From the NCBI RefSeq assembly GCF_001308265.1, contig NZ_CP012023.1:2742932-2806931 (forward strand): a stretch of 64,000 bases of DNA, in the 5' to 3' direction. The stretch is from Celeribacter marinus. Lineage in GTDB: Bacteria; Pseudomonadota; Alphaproteobacteria; Rhodobacterales; Rhodobacteraceae. Under the pieces are notes generated by a model, which did not search any database, had not been told where the DNA came from, and saw nothing but the letters and a program-made list of their open reading frames with translations. Positions 8,221 to 17,593 of the stretch are shown one piece after another (within the stretch, counting starts at the first letter, position 1; each line of letters starts with the position of its first letter). The translations under genes were made by a program, and so were the position numbers.

Positions 8221-10038
8221 ATGGACGCAACGCAAAAAATTCTCACCTTTCTCGAAGCGGCACATCCCTATGACGTGTTGCCCCGCACCGAGCTGGAAGA
8301 ACTGGCGCAATCCTTCGCACGTAAAACCTACACCGAGGGCGAGGCTATTTATGCTCACGGCGACCTACTCGAAGGGCTGTACCTGATCAAAGAGGGCAGC
8401 GTCGAGATTACCGATGTGAACGGCGCGCAGGTGTCCCTCTTGCAAAAGTCCAACCACTTTGGCGAACGTGGATTGTTGCGTGACGGTTTGGCAGCGACCA
8501 CCGCCGTGGCGGCGTCTAAAACCACGCTCCTGATCCTCACCCCCAAGGCGTTCAAGGACGAAGTGGCCAAAAGCCCCGCCTTTGCCCGTTACTTCAATCG
8601 TGGCCAAGCACGCCCGCAGGCCGCCGCAGGTCTGATGACGCAACACGTCTCGGATTTGATGGCCAAAGACCCCGTGACCTGTCCCATCGATATGACCATT
8701 TTGGAATGCGCACGCCTGATGCGCGACCGCCGCGTGTCGTGCCTTGCTGTAACGGACAACGCCGCCCTCAAGGGTCTGGTGACCGTACGCGACATGACGA
8801 ACAAAGTTCTGGCCGAGGGCTTGGATACCGCCCTGCCCGTTTCGACCATCATGACACCCGACCCCATCACGTTGGAGCCATCAGCCCTTGGAACCGATGT
8901 GATCCAAACCATGCTAGAGGCCAAGATTGGCCACCTGCCTATCACAGAGGCCGGCCGCCTTGTCGGCATGGTAACGCAAACCGATATCACGGGCTTTTTC
9001 GGATCGTCACAAACCCAAATGATATTCGAACTAACCAAAGCAAAAACGGTGGCCGAAATGGCCGATGTCACCGCGCGCTTGCCTACGTTTCTTATGCAAC
9101 TTGTCGGCGCACATCTGGCTCATGATGTTGTCACACGTAAGATCACGGATGTTGCTGATATCGTCACGCGCCGCCTCATCAAGATGTACGAGAGCGACTG
9201 TGGCGCCGCTCCCGTTCCTTACCTATGGGCCGCCTGTGGCAGTCAGGGCCGCCAAGAGCAAACGGGCGTCTCCGATCAAGACAATTGCCTCATCATCGAC
9301 AACGCCGCCACTGACGCCGACATGGCCTATTTCAACGCTATGGCCAAATACGTCTGCGATGGATTGGATGCCTGTGGTTACGTCTATTGCCCCGGCGATA
9401 TGATGGCGATGGCGGATCGGTGGTGCCAACGTCTGTGCGTTTGGGAAAGCTATTTTGACACATGGATCAACAAGCCAGATAGCGAGGCGCAAATGCTTGC
9501 CTCCGTGATGTTCGATCTACGACCGATTGCGGGCGACAACTCGCTCTTTAAACCGCTTCAGCAAAGCGCCCTGCAATCTGCGAAAAAGAACTCGATCTTT
9601 GTCGCGCATATGATTTCCAATTCGCTCAAACACACGCCACCCCTTGGGCTGTTGCGCGGGTTTGCCACCATTCGTTCGGGCGAGCAACGCGGACATCTGG
9701 ACATGAAACACAACGGCGTTGTGCCCCTTGTCGATCTGGGCCGCGTCTATGCCCTCCAAAGCGGGACATCCGCGTGCAACACCCGGGCACGCATCGACGC
9801 CGCGATAGAGGCAGGTGTCATCTCCGCCTCGGGCGGGGCCGATCTTTTGGCGGCCTATGACACCATTGCCACGGCCCGCCTTGAACATCAGGCGGAACAA
9901 GTGCGCGTTGGAGACGCGCCCGACAACTACCTTAGCCCCTCGGCAATTCCCGCCTTTGAGCGCTCCCATTTGCGCGATGCCTTTGTCATCGTGCGCACCA
10001 TGCAATCCTCGCTCGGCTCGTCATCCGCGCGCAGCTAA
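8221..10038 (+). CDS. cNMP-binding/CBS/DUF294 nucleotidyltransferase-like signalling protein
   Basis: A 605-residue soluble protein in four parts. Residues about 10-125 form a cyclic-nucleotide-binding fold ('EGEAIYAHGDLLEGLYLIKEG', then 'FGERGLL'). Residues about 140-260 are a CBS pair ('VSDLMAKDPVTC', 'VSTIMTPDPITL'). Residues about 290-430 are a DUF294 GlnD-like nucleotidyltransferase with 'CGSQGRQEQTGVSDQDN' near 338. The rest is the DUF294 C-terminal substrate-binding helical domain. ATG 8221 is chosen because the cNMP fold begins directly after it; an upstream in-frame ATG at 8125 would run through the terminator hairpin. Such proteins are commonly found beside SSS symporters and exonuclease-domain proteins. 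The nucleotidyl acceptor is unknown. Confidence 0.85.
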   Translation: MDATQKILTFLEAAHPYDVLPRTELEELAQSFARKTYTEGEAIYAHGDLLEGLYLIKEGSVEITDVNGAQVSLLQKSNHFGERGLLRDGLAATTAVAASKTTLLILTPKAFKDEVAKSPAFARYFNRGQARPQAAAGLMTQHVSDLMAKDPVTCPIDMTILECARLMRDRRVSCLAVTDNAALKGLVTVRDMTNKVLAEGLDTALPVSTIMTPDPITLEPSALGTDVIQTMLEAKIGHLPITEAGRLVGMVTQTDITGFFGSSQTQMIFELTKAKTVAEMADVTARLPTFLMQLVGAHLAHDVVTRKITDVADIVTRRLIKMYESDCGAAPVPYLWAACGSQGRQEQTGVSDQDNCLIIDNAATDADMAYFNAMAKYVCDGLDACGYVYCPGDMMAMADRWCQRLCVWESYFDTWINKPDSEAQMLASVMFDLRPIAGDNSLFKPLQQSALQSAKKNSIFVAHMISNSLKHTPPLGLLRGFATIRSGEQRGHLDMKHNGVVPLVDLGRVYALQSGTSACNTRARIDAAIEAGVISASGGADLLAAYDTIATARLEHQAEQVRVGDAPDNYLSPSAIPAFERSHLRDAFVIVRTMQSSLGSSSARS

Positions 10039-10056
10039 AAGAAGGGTCCAAACCCC

Positions 10057-10572
10057 ATGCTCCTCGAATTCATCGCCGTTATCGCCCTCGGGGGCGGCAC
10101 CGCCGGCATCGTTATGCTGATCCAAAAGCTCACACGCGGCGCACTGCCACGTTGGTCCACATCCGCGGCGGCCGGTCTGGCCATGCTCGGCTTTGCGATT
10201 TGGAGCGAATACTCGTGGCTTGACCGGACCGCTGCGGCCCTCGGCCCCGACCACGTTGTCGTGACATCGGTAGAGCGCAAACAGATCTGGCGGCCATGGA
10301 CCTATTTGGTCCCTGTCACCACCCGATTTATCACGGTGGATATGGGCAAGACCCAGATCAAAGACCGCATTGTGGCAACTGACCTATACTTGCTCTCAAG
10401 ATGGCAAAAGGGGGCGGTTGTGCCCGTTGCCTTTGATTGCCAGTTGGGCAGGCGCGCCGATATATTCGCGGGATTTTCGGATGATCTCGCCGCTGATCTG
10501 ATCGGCGCGAATTGGATCACACTTGAAGAGAACGACCCGATTTTTACACAGGCGTGCACAGCCCTCAACTAA
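10057..10572 (+). CDS. Conserved hypothetical membrane protein
   Basis: A 171-residue protein with two predicted membrane helices (about residues 4-24 and 35-55) and a soluble C-terminal part starting near 'VVTSVERKQIWRPWTYLVP'. I do not recognise a named family. It lies 18 bases after the DUF294 gene and about 30 bases before the response regulator, so it belongs to the same transcript. The topology would place most of the protein on one face of the inner membrane. A role in the sensor branch of this group is only a guess from position. Confidence 0.7.
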   Translation: MLLEFIAVIALGGGTAGIVMLIQKLTRGALPRWSTSAAAGLAMLGFAIWSEYSWLDRTAAALGPDHVVVTSVERKQIWRPWTYLVPVTTRFITVDMGKTQIKDRIVATDLYLLSRWQKGAVVPVAFDCQLGRRADIFAGFSDDLAADLIGANWITLEENDPIFTQACTALN

Positions 10573-10603
10573 GGCGCGCGCCGCACACGGAGAGACGACA
10601 CAC

Positions 10604-10993
10604 ATGCGCGGTCCAGACCATATCTTGCTCGTCGAGGATGAGGACAACATAGCAATCGCGGTGGAGCTGTTGCTTGTACGCGCGGGGTATCATGTCACGC
10701 GTGTTGCGACCGGATGTCAGGCGTTGCCCAATTTGCGCGCTTTGATCCCCGCGCTTGTCATTTTGGATGTGACCTTGCCCGAAATGTCGGGCTACGAGAT
10801 CTGCCAACAGCTGCGCCGCGATCCTGATTTGGGTCGAACGCCTGTCTTGATCATGTCGGCCCGCACCTCTCCTGCGGAACAGCGAAAAGCAATGGCCATG
10901 GGCGCAGACGCCTTTTTGGCGAAACCTTTTGCGGCCACTGACCTCATCACCGCCGTGCACCACCTCTCGAAAGGGACACCCCATGAACATTGA
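10604..10993 (+). CDS. Single-domain response regulator (CheY-like receiver)
   Basis: A 129-residue stand-alone receiver. Acidic residues E11, D12 and D14, phospho-acceptor D55 in 'LVILDVTLPEMSGYE' and the conserved lysine K107 in 'AKPF' are all present, so it should be phosphorylatable. There is no output domain. ATG 10604 is preceded by GGAGAGAC. Its 3' end overlaps the start of the sensor/exonuclease gene by 11 bases, implying translational coupling and a shared function. Its partner could be that protein or another kinase elsewhere. Confidence 0.9.
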   Translation: MRGPDHILLVEDEDNIAIAVELLLVRAGYHVTRVATGCQALPNLRALIPALVILDVTLPEMSGYEICQQLRRDPDLGRTPVLIMSARTSPAEQRKAMAMGADAFLAKPFAATDLITAVHHLSKGTPHEH

Positions 10994-13079
10994 ACACTGG
11001 TCCCTGCGTCTGCGCGTCTTTCTCTTTTTCGCATTCCTTGCGGCGGCGGGCATTGGCGCAGTGTGCGCAGGCCTGTATTTTGGCTTTCACCGCCTCGCCA
11101 TCCCCCAAGCCCTCAATGGATTTGTCTTTGCTGGCGCGATCTCTAGCTTTGCCATCCTTGGCGTAACTGTGTGGATCTGGCTCATGTTTGATGAAAACGT
11201 GGCCAAACCGATCCAACGGCTTTCAGGGGGCATGTTGGCACGCGCCCATGCGAACGTGGAGGATGAACTAGACGCAAGTACAGCTCGCTACCTTGGGGAT
11301 CTTGCACCCGCCGCTCGCGCCGTGACCCAAAACCTGTCAGCCACACGCAACCAGTTGGCCGAAACCGTGGCCCAAGAGACAACACGTCTGGTTGAGGAAA
11401 AGGAAAAACTGTCTGCCCTATGCGCAGATATCCCGCTTGGCGTAGCCCTCGTATCGGGCGCGCACAAGCTGGCATTCTACAATGGCGCTGCCGCTGAATT
11501 GCTCGGAGCCGACCACGCCCCGGGCTTGGATCATTCGGTGTTCGACTACCTGAGAGACGCTCCCATCCTCTCCGCCTACCGCCGCCTGTGCGCCGGCGAA
11601 GGCGGTGACGGCCACGTGATCGCCCTCACAATTGCGACCCGCCATGGCGCACATACTGTGTCCGCACGTTTGCGTCTCACCCACGCCCCGAGCGAGGGAG
11701 ACGCCACGCCGCCCTATGTGCTCACCCTTGATGACGTCACCGACGATTTGGCCACACATGTGACACGAGAGGCGTTGTTGCGCCGCGTGGTCAATCGGCT
11801 CCGCCCGTCTGTCGCCATGCTCAAAACCGCGCTCGACGCGCGCGCATCGGATGACACCTTGCGCCATGACGCGCGTCTGGACGGCGCGATGATGTCAGAG
11901 CTGAACACGCTCATTGCCGAGTTCCACGATATTGACGCCACCTACGAGAACGCCAAAAGCGATTGGTGGCCGATGGGCACCGTACGGGGTGCTGACCTGT
12001 GCGATGCTCTCACCGCGCGCCTTGAGGATGATGGGATCGCGCTATCCGCAGACGTGCCCGATCCCCTTGATCTCACGCTCGACGCGGTACAGATTATTTC
12101 CCTCATCGACCATATCGCGCAACACCTCACTCGTGATGGGGCAAAGGCGCTCTCACTCCTGATCACGCCAGAGGACACCGGCGCTATGATTGCGTTAGGA
12201 TGGTCGGGTGAGCCGCTTGCTGTGGATCGTCTGGATGGCTGGATGCGCAGCGAGATCGATGTCGGATTGGCCAACATGACGGGGCGCGCGATCCTTGACC
12301 TACACGCGACCGAGCTGTGGCCGGAACAGGGGCGTGGCTCACGAGCAGTACTCAAACTGCCGATCCGCGACGCGCATCGTCGCCATATGACCGCACAGGG
12401 TCGCCGCACAGTGGCCTATGATTTCGACCTCCTCGCCAAAACACCGCCCAAGGACGTGATGGACGCGCCACTATCCGATCTGACCTATGTTGTGTTCGAC
12501 ACCGAAACCACGGGCCTCTTGCCGTCTCAAGGTGATGAGATATGCCAAATTGCCGCCCTGCGTGTCGTCAACAATAAGATCATTCATGGCGAGGCCCTTG
12601 ATCGCTTGGTCAACCCCGGTCGCGACATCCCCGCCGCGTCTACCGCCGTGCATCATATCACCAACGCAATGGTCAAAGATGCCCCCGCAATTGGTGTCGT
12701 CGGCAAGCAACTCCATTCCTTTTCGCGCGGTGCAGTTCTGGTCGCTCACAACGCACCATTTGATCTAGAATTCCTGCGCCGTCACGAGGCCGACATCGGC
12801 GCAAAATTCACCAATCCCGTTCTTGATACCGTGCTGCTGTCCGCGGTGGTCTTTGGCCAAAGTCAGGATCATACACTTGACGCCATTTGCGATCGTCTGG
12901 GCGTGCGCATAGCGCCCGAAGCGCGCCACACTGCCATGGGAGACACCGTTGCCACCGCAGATGTGTTCATCAAAATGGTGCGCATGGCGCAAGAAAGAGG
13001 GATCAATACCTTTGGCGAGATGCTTGTCCAGATGCGCAAACACAAACGCCTGCTCCAAGATGCCAATGACCACTTGTAA
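10983..13079 (+). CDS. Membrane sensor pseudo-kinase fused to a DEDDh 3'-5' exonuclease
   Basis: A 698-residue fusion. Two membrane helices (about 11-35 and 42-66) and a HAMP-like linker come first, then a PAS-like domain (about 165-260). A histidine-kinase-like core follows (about 270-480). There the usual phospho-acceptor motif is replaced by 'RRVVNRLRPSVAML', which has no histidine, and the ATP-binding N-box is only weakly recognisable ('IISLIDHIAQHL'). Residues 497-698 form a complete DnaQ-like exonuclease: 'VFDTETTG' (D506, E508), 'HNAPFDLEF' (D594), 'HTAMGD' (H649, D654). ATG 10983 overlaps the receiver gene. It may tie sensing of carbon supply to nucleic-acid or nucleotide turnover at the membrane; the substrate is unknown. 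Confidence 0.85.
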   Translation: MNIEHWSLRLRVFLFFAFLAAAGIGAVCAGLYFGFHRLAIPQALNGFVFAGAISSFAILGVTVWIWLMFDENVAKPIQRLSGGMLARAHANVEDELDASTARYLGDLAPAARAVTQNLSATRNQLAETVAQETTRLVEEKEKLSALCADIPLGVALVSGAHKLAFYNGAAAELLGADHAPGLDHSVFDYLRDAPILSAYRRLCAGEGGDGHVIALTIATRHGAHTVSARLRLTHAPSEGDATPPYVLTLDDVTDDLATHVTREALLRRVVNRLRPSVAMLKTALDARASDDTLRHDARLDGAMMSELNTLIAEFHDIDATYENAKSDWWPMGTVRGADLCDALTARLEDDGIALSADVPDPLDLTLDAVQIISLIDHIAQHLTRDGAKALSLLITPEDTGAMIALGWSGEPLAVDRLDGWMRSEIDVGLANMTGRAILDLHATELWPEQGRGSRAVLKLPIRDAHRRHMTAQGRRTVAYDFDLLAKTPPKDVMDAPLSDLTYVVFDTETTGLLPSQGDEICQIAALRVVNNKIIHGEALDRLVNPGRDIPAASTAVHHITNAMVKDAPAIGVVGKQLHSFSRGAVLVAHNAPFDLEFLRRHEADIGAKFTNPVLDTVLLSAVVFGQSQDHTLDAICDRLGVRIAPEARHTAMGDTVATADVFIKMVRMAQERGINTFGEMLVQMRKHKRLLQDANDHL

Positions 13080-13085
13080 CGCTGC

Positions 13086-13691
13086 CTACACCAGAGAGCG
13101 TATTGACCCCACTGCGCCGCGATGATCGTAAAACGGCACATGCGCGGGGGGAAGCGGCGCGCGTAGCACCGCCTCAACCTCGCGTAGCGCAATCCGTGTC
13201 ACGGACGGCATATCAAACGTCCGCGCGGCCTCAAGTGTCACCCATTGCAAATGGGATAGCTCATCCTCGGCCCGACTAAAATCGTCCATATCGCTCGAAA
13301 TAAGGGACGCATCAGCGAGGAAAAACCGCGCATCAAACCGGCGGGGGCGATTGGGTGGCGTGATGGCGCGAAACACAAACGAAAGCCCTGTGACATCCTC
13401 AATCACCAAACCGGTCTCTTCGCGCAACTCACGCAGTGTCGCCACAGGAAGGGCATGCGCCAACGCAGGATCAACCTCACGCGCCAATCGCGCCTGACAC
13501 ACCGCAGACATAGCACCGTGCAAAGGCGTGTCAAAATCAGCAGCATCCACCGCCCCACCGGGGAACACAAATTTTCCGGGCATAAACACGGCACCATGAC
13601 CGCGTTGCCCAAGAAGGACGCGCGGCGCATCCAGCCCGCTTTTGCGGATCACAATCACGGTTGCTGCGTCTTTGATAGGAAGCTCACTCAT
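13086..13691 (-). CDS. NUDIX hydrolase
   Basis: A 201-residue cytosolic protein. 'FVFPGGAVD' is followed, after an insertion of about 35 residues, by 'ATLRELREETGLV', the REUXEEXGU half of the Nudix box. This long spacing is typical of the CoA-pyrophosphatase/NUDT19-like branch rather than MutT. The family hydrolyses nucleoside diphosphates linked to another group. It starts 21 bases after the end of the HlyD gene on the same strand and may ride on that transcript, but no functional link is evident. Confidence 0.85.
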   Translation of the reverse strand: MSELPIKDAATVIVIRKSGLDAPRVLLGQRGHGAVFMPGKFVFPGGAVDAADFDTPLHGAMSAVCQARLAREVDPALAHALPVATLRELREETGLVIEDVTGLSFVFRAITPPNRPRRFDARFFLADASLISSDMDDFSRAEDELSHLQWVTLEAARTFDMPSVTRIALREVEAVLRAPLPPAHVPFYDHRGAVGSIRSLV

Positions 13692-13712
13692 ACGGGCAAG
13701 CCTACCGCGCTC

Positions 13713-14882
13713 TTACGGTTCGCGAAAGGCCTCACGCGATTTGTAGAGCGGTTTAAGAAGATATTGCAAAAACGTCTTTGAGCCTGTGTGCAATTCCACC
13801 TGTGCACGCATACCGGGGCGGATTTCGATGTTCTTTTGACGGTCTGTCAGCCCGCCCAAATCAACGGTTGCCGTCACACGGTAATAGGGTTCGGCCTTTG
13901 GATCGCGCTCGTCCTTGAACGTGTCGGCCGACACAACTTTGACCGTGCCTTTGAGCGCACCGTAAATCGTATAATCATAAGCCGACAGTTTGATCGTCGC
14001 GGCCTGACCCGGCTCGACATGCGCGATATCTTCGGGGCGAACTCTGGCCTCAATAAACAACTCTTCGTCAATCGGGATGATCTGGACCAAGTCCTCACCG
14101 GGGCGAATAACGCCGCCAATGGTCGTCACGGTCAACTCGTTGATGATCCCGCGCATGGGAGATGTAATCACCGTGCGGCCCAACTGATCTTGCGCCAATG
14201 TCAGCGCCTGTTTGACAGAGGCTATTTCGCGCAACGTATCGGAATATTCCTCAGCCCGTTTCAACTCGGCTTGGCTCACCGTCTCGTTGTATTTCGCCTG
14301 TGCATCCGAATGCGCCTTGCGCGCTCGGGTCACTTCGATCAATGCCACAACGTTTTTGGTGAGCATATCCTCCATCAAGGAACGCTCGGCCTCGGCCTGT
14401 GTCAACACCGCTAATGCGCCATCTTTGCGTGCCAGATAGTCGGCAGTGCGCGCATTCAAAAGAGCGCGCTCAGAGGCCAAAACCCGCTCGACCCGTCCCG
14501 CCAAATCATCCGGAACTACGAATGCATCAGCGCCCTCTAGCTCTGCCTCAAGGCGCAACTGGCGCACACTTAGCGCATCCAACTGCTCTTGGAGATCATC
14601 GGTCGAGGTGCGAAATTCGGTTCCTTGCAGACGGGCCAATATCTGCCCCTGCTCAACCGTTTGCCCCTCACGCACAAGCATCTCCGACAAAATGCCGCCC
14701 TCAAGGTTTTGCACGATCTGCGAGCGCGACGATGAAATCATTTCACCATCAGATCGGACAATCTCATCGACTGTCGCAATCGAGGCCCAAAGGATAAATA
14801 CCAACACAACCAAGCCCGCGATGCGGATCACCCAACCCGGCTTGTCGAGATCTTTTTCAAGGACGTTATCAAGCGTAACCAT
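13713..14882 (-). CDS. HlyD-family type I secretion periplasmic adaptor
   Basis: A 389-residue membrane fusion protein. A short cytosolic N-terminus precedes one membrane helix (about residues 18-36, 'IAGLVVLVFILWASIATVDE'). A lipoyl/barrel half ('ISSSRSQIVQNLEGGILSEMLVREGQTVEQG') and a coiled-coil hairpin (about 95-225) follow. The conserved C-terminal 'SPMRGIINELTVTTIGGVIRPGEDLVQIIP' region is complete. It bridges the inner-membrane ABC exporter and the TolC-like outer-membrane channel. Its ATG (14882) overlaps the stop of the exporter gene by one base (TGATG), indicating coupled translation. Confidence 0.92.
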   Translation of the reverse strand: MVTLDNVLEKDLDKPGWVIRIAGLVVLVFILWASIATVDEIVRSDGEMISSSRSQIVQNLEGGILSEMLVREGQTVEQGQILARLQGTEFRTSTDDLQEQLDALSVRQLRLEAELEGADAFVVPDDLAGRVERVLASERALLNARTADYLARKDGALAVLTQAEAERSLMEDMLTKNVVALIEVTRARKAHSDAQAKYNETVSQAELKRAEEYSDTLREIASVKQALTLAQDQLGRTVITSPMRGIINELTVTTIGGVIRPGEDLVQIIPIDEELFIEARVRPEDIAHVEPGQAATIKLSAYDYTIYGALKGTVKVVSADTFKDERDPKAEPYYRVTATVDLGGLTDRQKNIEIRPGMRAQVELHTGSKTFLQYLLKPLYKSREAFREP

Positions 14883-17593
14883 CAGCTTGCGCCCCCTTGG
14901 GCCTTGGCAAGATGCGCCGTGACCTGATCGCGCGGGCCATCGACGATCATACGACCGTCTTTAAAGACCATCACGCGGTCCGTCAGCTCAACAATCGGCA
15001 TCCGGTGGGTCGCGATCACCGCAGTGCGTTGATCCAGCCATGTGGACACCCGCTTGATCAACTTGGTCTCAAGCGCTTGATCAAGAGCCGCAGTCGGCTC
15101 ATCAAGCAGGCATACACTGGGATCTTGAAGCCATAAACGCGCCCAACCTATTGACTGGCGCTGTCCGACCGAAAGCCCCTCGCCTCCGTCGCGAATTTCG
15201 AGATCAAGACCACGATGATGGCTACGCACAAACGCGCCAAGCCCCGCGAAATCGAGCGCGCAATACAACCGGTCATCGCCGTGCGGCAATCCGCCAAGCG
15301 ATAGGTTGTCGCGCAGTGTCCCCGCGAACAAACGCACATCCTGACCCAGATATCCGACATTGCGCCGAACATCCCGCGCATCAATCTGGTTCATCTCCGC
15401 GCCATCCAGCATCACACGACCTTGGCTTGGCGAATACAACCCCGCAAGCACCTTGAGAAAGGTCGATTTGCCCGACCCGTTGGCCCCAAGCAGAGCAATC
15501 TTTTGACCCGCCTTTACATCAAGTCCGGGAATATCAAGGCTAGGCGCGCCGTCCGCCTCATATCGAAACTGAACCTCGCGCAATGCAAAGTCGCCCGCGA
15601 TATGCTCGCGGCGCAAATAGCTCCGTGTCGGGTCGCTCTCTTGTGGCGCATCCGCAATCGCATCCAAACCGTTTAGCGCCGTTTTGACATTGCTCCACCG
15701 TGCTAGCGTGCCTGACAATTGTGCCAAGGGCGCAAGAGTCCGCGAGGTCAAAATGCCCGTGGCAATGATCGTCCCGACGGTAAACTCGCCCGCAAAGACC
15801 AGATATGTTCCCGCCACAACGGCCGCCACATAGGTCAATTGTTGAACCGCTTGCGCCCAGAACGTCAACAGGCCTGCCAGCTTGCGTTGCTCCGATGATT
15901 TCACCGATGACAACAGGTTCAACTCGTCCCAAACCCGTTTGATCCGATCCTCACCACGCTGCGATTTGATCGTGTCCAGCTCGAACACTGCCTCATGGAG
16001 CAACCGAGAGGCCTGCGCCGATGCACCTTGTGTCTCTTTGGTGAGTTTCATCATCCGTTTTTGGAAAAAGTACCCCGGTACGATCATCAAAACCGCACCC
16101 GCCATCAACAAAAAGACGACAGGTCCGGCGATCGACGCCACCAGCGCGAAAAACAAAAAGATGAACGGAATATCGGCAACTGTCCCAATCGTGGTCGAGG
16201 TGAAAAACTCACGCACCGACCCAAATTCGCGCATGGCCGAAAACAACCCCGAGGACGTGGTGGGGCGCGCATCCGAACGCATCCCCAAAATCCGGTCCAT
16301 CAAAAGCGACTGCACCTTGGTTTCGATCTGACGCCCCGACCCATCCATAAGGCGTGAACGCGCAAGTTTTAGAACGGCCTCAAGCGCAATCGCCACACCC
16401 GCCCCAAGTGCCAAAACCCAAAGCGTCGATTGGCTTTGATGCGGGATCACACGGTCGTAAACCTGTAGCGAGAACAACGCGACAGCAACGGCAAGCATGT
16501 TGGCAACAAGCGACCCAAGAGCGATTTCACCGATCTGGCGTTTGTAGTCTTTGAACTGCCCCCAAAACCAATGCGCACTCTCAAGGTTCGGCACATAAGA
16601 GCGCGATAGCGCATCAAGTGTCTTTCCCGCACGCACAAGCGTGCCCGAAAAATACGGCGCAAATTCCGTCTCCAACACTTCGGCCGTGTGATCAGGCGCA
16701 GAGCGGTCGTGAATTTTGAGCACGCCGTTATCTTGCCCAAGAACCAAAACGATGTGACCCGATGTCATATACGCCAGTGCGGGCCACAGCCGTGGCTTTA
16801 GCGTTGTCACCGTTGCAACCTGTGAATCCAGTCCCACGTCTTTTAACGCGCGCGCCAGTGTGGCTGGGGCAATATCACCCGATTGCGGTCCGAAACTATC
16901 AATCACATCAGAGACCGTGGCCAACACGCCGAACCGTGAGGCCAAAAGCGTGACAAGCTCCGCGCGCTGCACCGTCTGCTTTGAGATCGCGGGTGCGACA
17001 GGCATAACCGTTGTCGTTGGCGACACTACAGGCTCGGGACGAGTTTGTGGCTGAGCTGGTGCGGCCATCTGAGGCGGGGCAACGGGTTGAGGCGCGGGCT
17101 GTAGCGCAACCTCGGGGGCGCGCGGCGCGGGTGCCTCCACAACAGGCTGATCGACTGTGACCGCTTGTTGCGCCCGCGCTTGCATGCGTGCCTTTGCCTC
17201 GGCTTTGACGGTTGCAGCGTCCTTCTTGAGCGGCTCCCCCCCATCGGTGGCGGCGCGTGCACGGGCCAATCGCTGGGTTTTCGCGGCCTCACGCGCACGG
17301 CGCTCTTCGGCCTGCTCGCGTGCAAGATGCTCTTCGCGCTCCTTGGCGTCTTTGGCGGACTTTGCCGCCATCGCCCGCACCGCTTTGGCGGCGGCACGTT
17401 TCTTGTCGAGGTGCGGATCAACGATCTCAACCTCGGGGATCACCGCCACAGGCACGGCTTTTGGCCGCCCACCCAAATGGACTGTCATTGGTCCGACTTT
17501 GGCATTCGGGGCTTTGGCTTTGTTTGACACGTCTTTGGGCGCCACAGGGCGCGCCGACGTAATCTTGAATGCCAATTTGCTACCCCGGCTCAA
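14882..17593 (-). CDS. Type I secretion ABC exporter, LapB/HlyB-like, with long charged N-terminal extension
   Basis: A 903-residue inner-membrane exporter. Residues about 1-190 are unusual: a Lys/Ala/Glu/Arg-rich likely helical region (about 55-145), then a Pro/Ala/Gln linker. Residues about 205-325 resemble a C39-like domain without a catalytic cysteine, which in this family binds substrate rather than cleaving it. A six-helix membrane domain (about 345-640) and ATPase follow: Walker A 'GANGSGKST' near 704, signature 'LSVGQRQ', Walker B 'VCLLDEP' near 828. The start is a TTG that overlaps the TolC stop as TTGA, with GGAG upstream. It exports the adhesin encoded at the head of the operon. 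A shorter start at the internal ATG near residue 36 is possible. Confidence 0.9.
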   Translation of the reverse strand: MSRGSKLAFKITSARPVAPKDVSNKAKAPNAKVGPMTVHLGGRPKAVPVAVIPEVEIVDPHLDKKRAAAKAVRAMAAKSAKDAKEREEHLAREQAEERRAREAAKTQRLARARAATDGGEPLKKDAATVKAEAKARMQARAQQAVTVDQPVVEAPAPRAPEVALQPAPQPVAPPQMAAPAQPQTRPEPVVSPTTTVMPVAPAISKQTVQRAELVTLLASRFGVLATVSDVIDSFGPQSGDIAPATLARALKDVGLDSQVATVTTLKPRLWPALAYMTSGHIVLVLGQDNGVLKIHDRSAPDHTAEVLETEFAPYFSGTLVRAGKTLDALSRSYVPNLESAHWFWGQFKDYKRQIGEIALGSLVANMLAVAVALFSLQVYDRVIPHQSQSTLWVLALGAGVAIALEAVLKLARSRLMDGSGRQIETKVQSLLMDRILGMRSDARPTTSSGLFSAMREFGSVREFFTSTTIGTVADIPFIFLFFALVASIAGPVVFLLMAGAVLMIVPGYFFQKRMMKLTKETQGASAQASRLLHEAVFELDTIKSQRGEDRIKRVWDELNLLSSVKSSEQRKLAGLLTFWAQAVQQLTYVAAVVAGTYLVFAGEFTVGTIIATGILTSRTLAPLAQLSGTLARWSNVKTALNGLDAIADAPQESDPTRSYLRREHIAGDFALREVQFRYEADGAPSLDIPGLDVKAGQKIALLGANGSGKSTFLKVLAGLYSPSQGRVMLDGAEMNQIDARDVRRNVGYLGQDVRLFAGTLRDNLSLGGLPHGDDRLYCALDFAGLGAFVRSHHRGLDLEIRDGGEGLSVGQRQSIGWARLWLQDPSVCLLDEPTAALDQALETKLIKRVSTWLDQRTAVIATHRMPIVELTDRVMVFKDGRMIVDGPRDQVTAHLAKAQGGAS

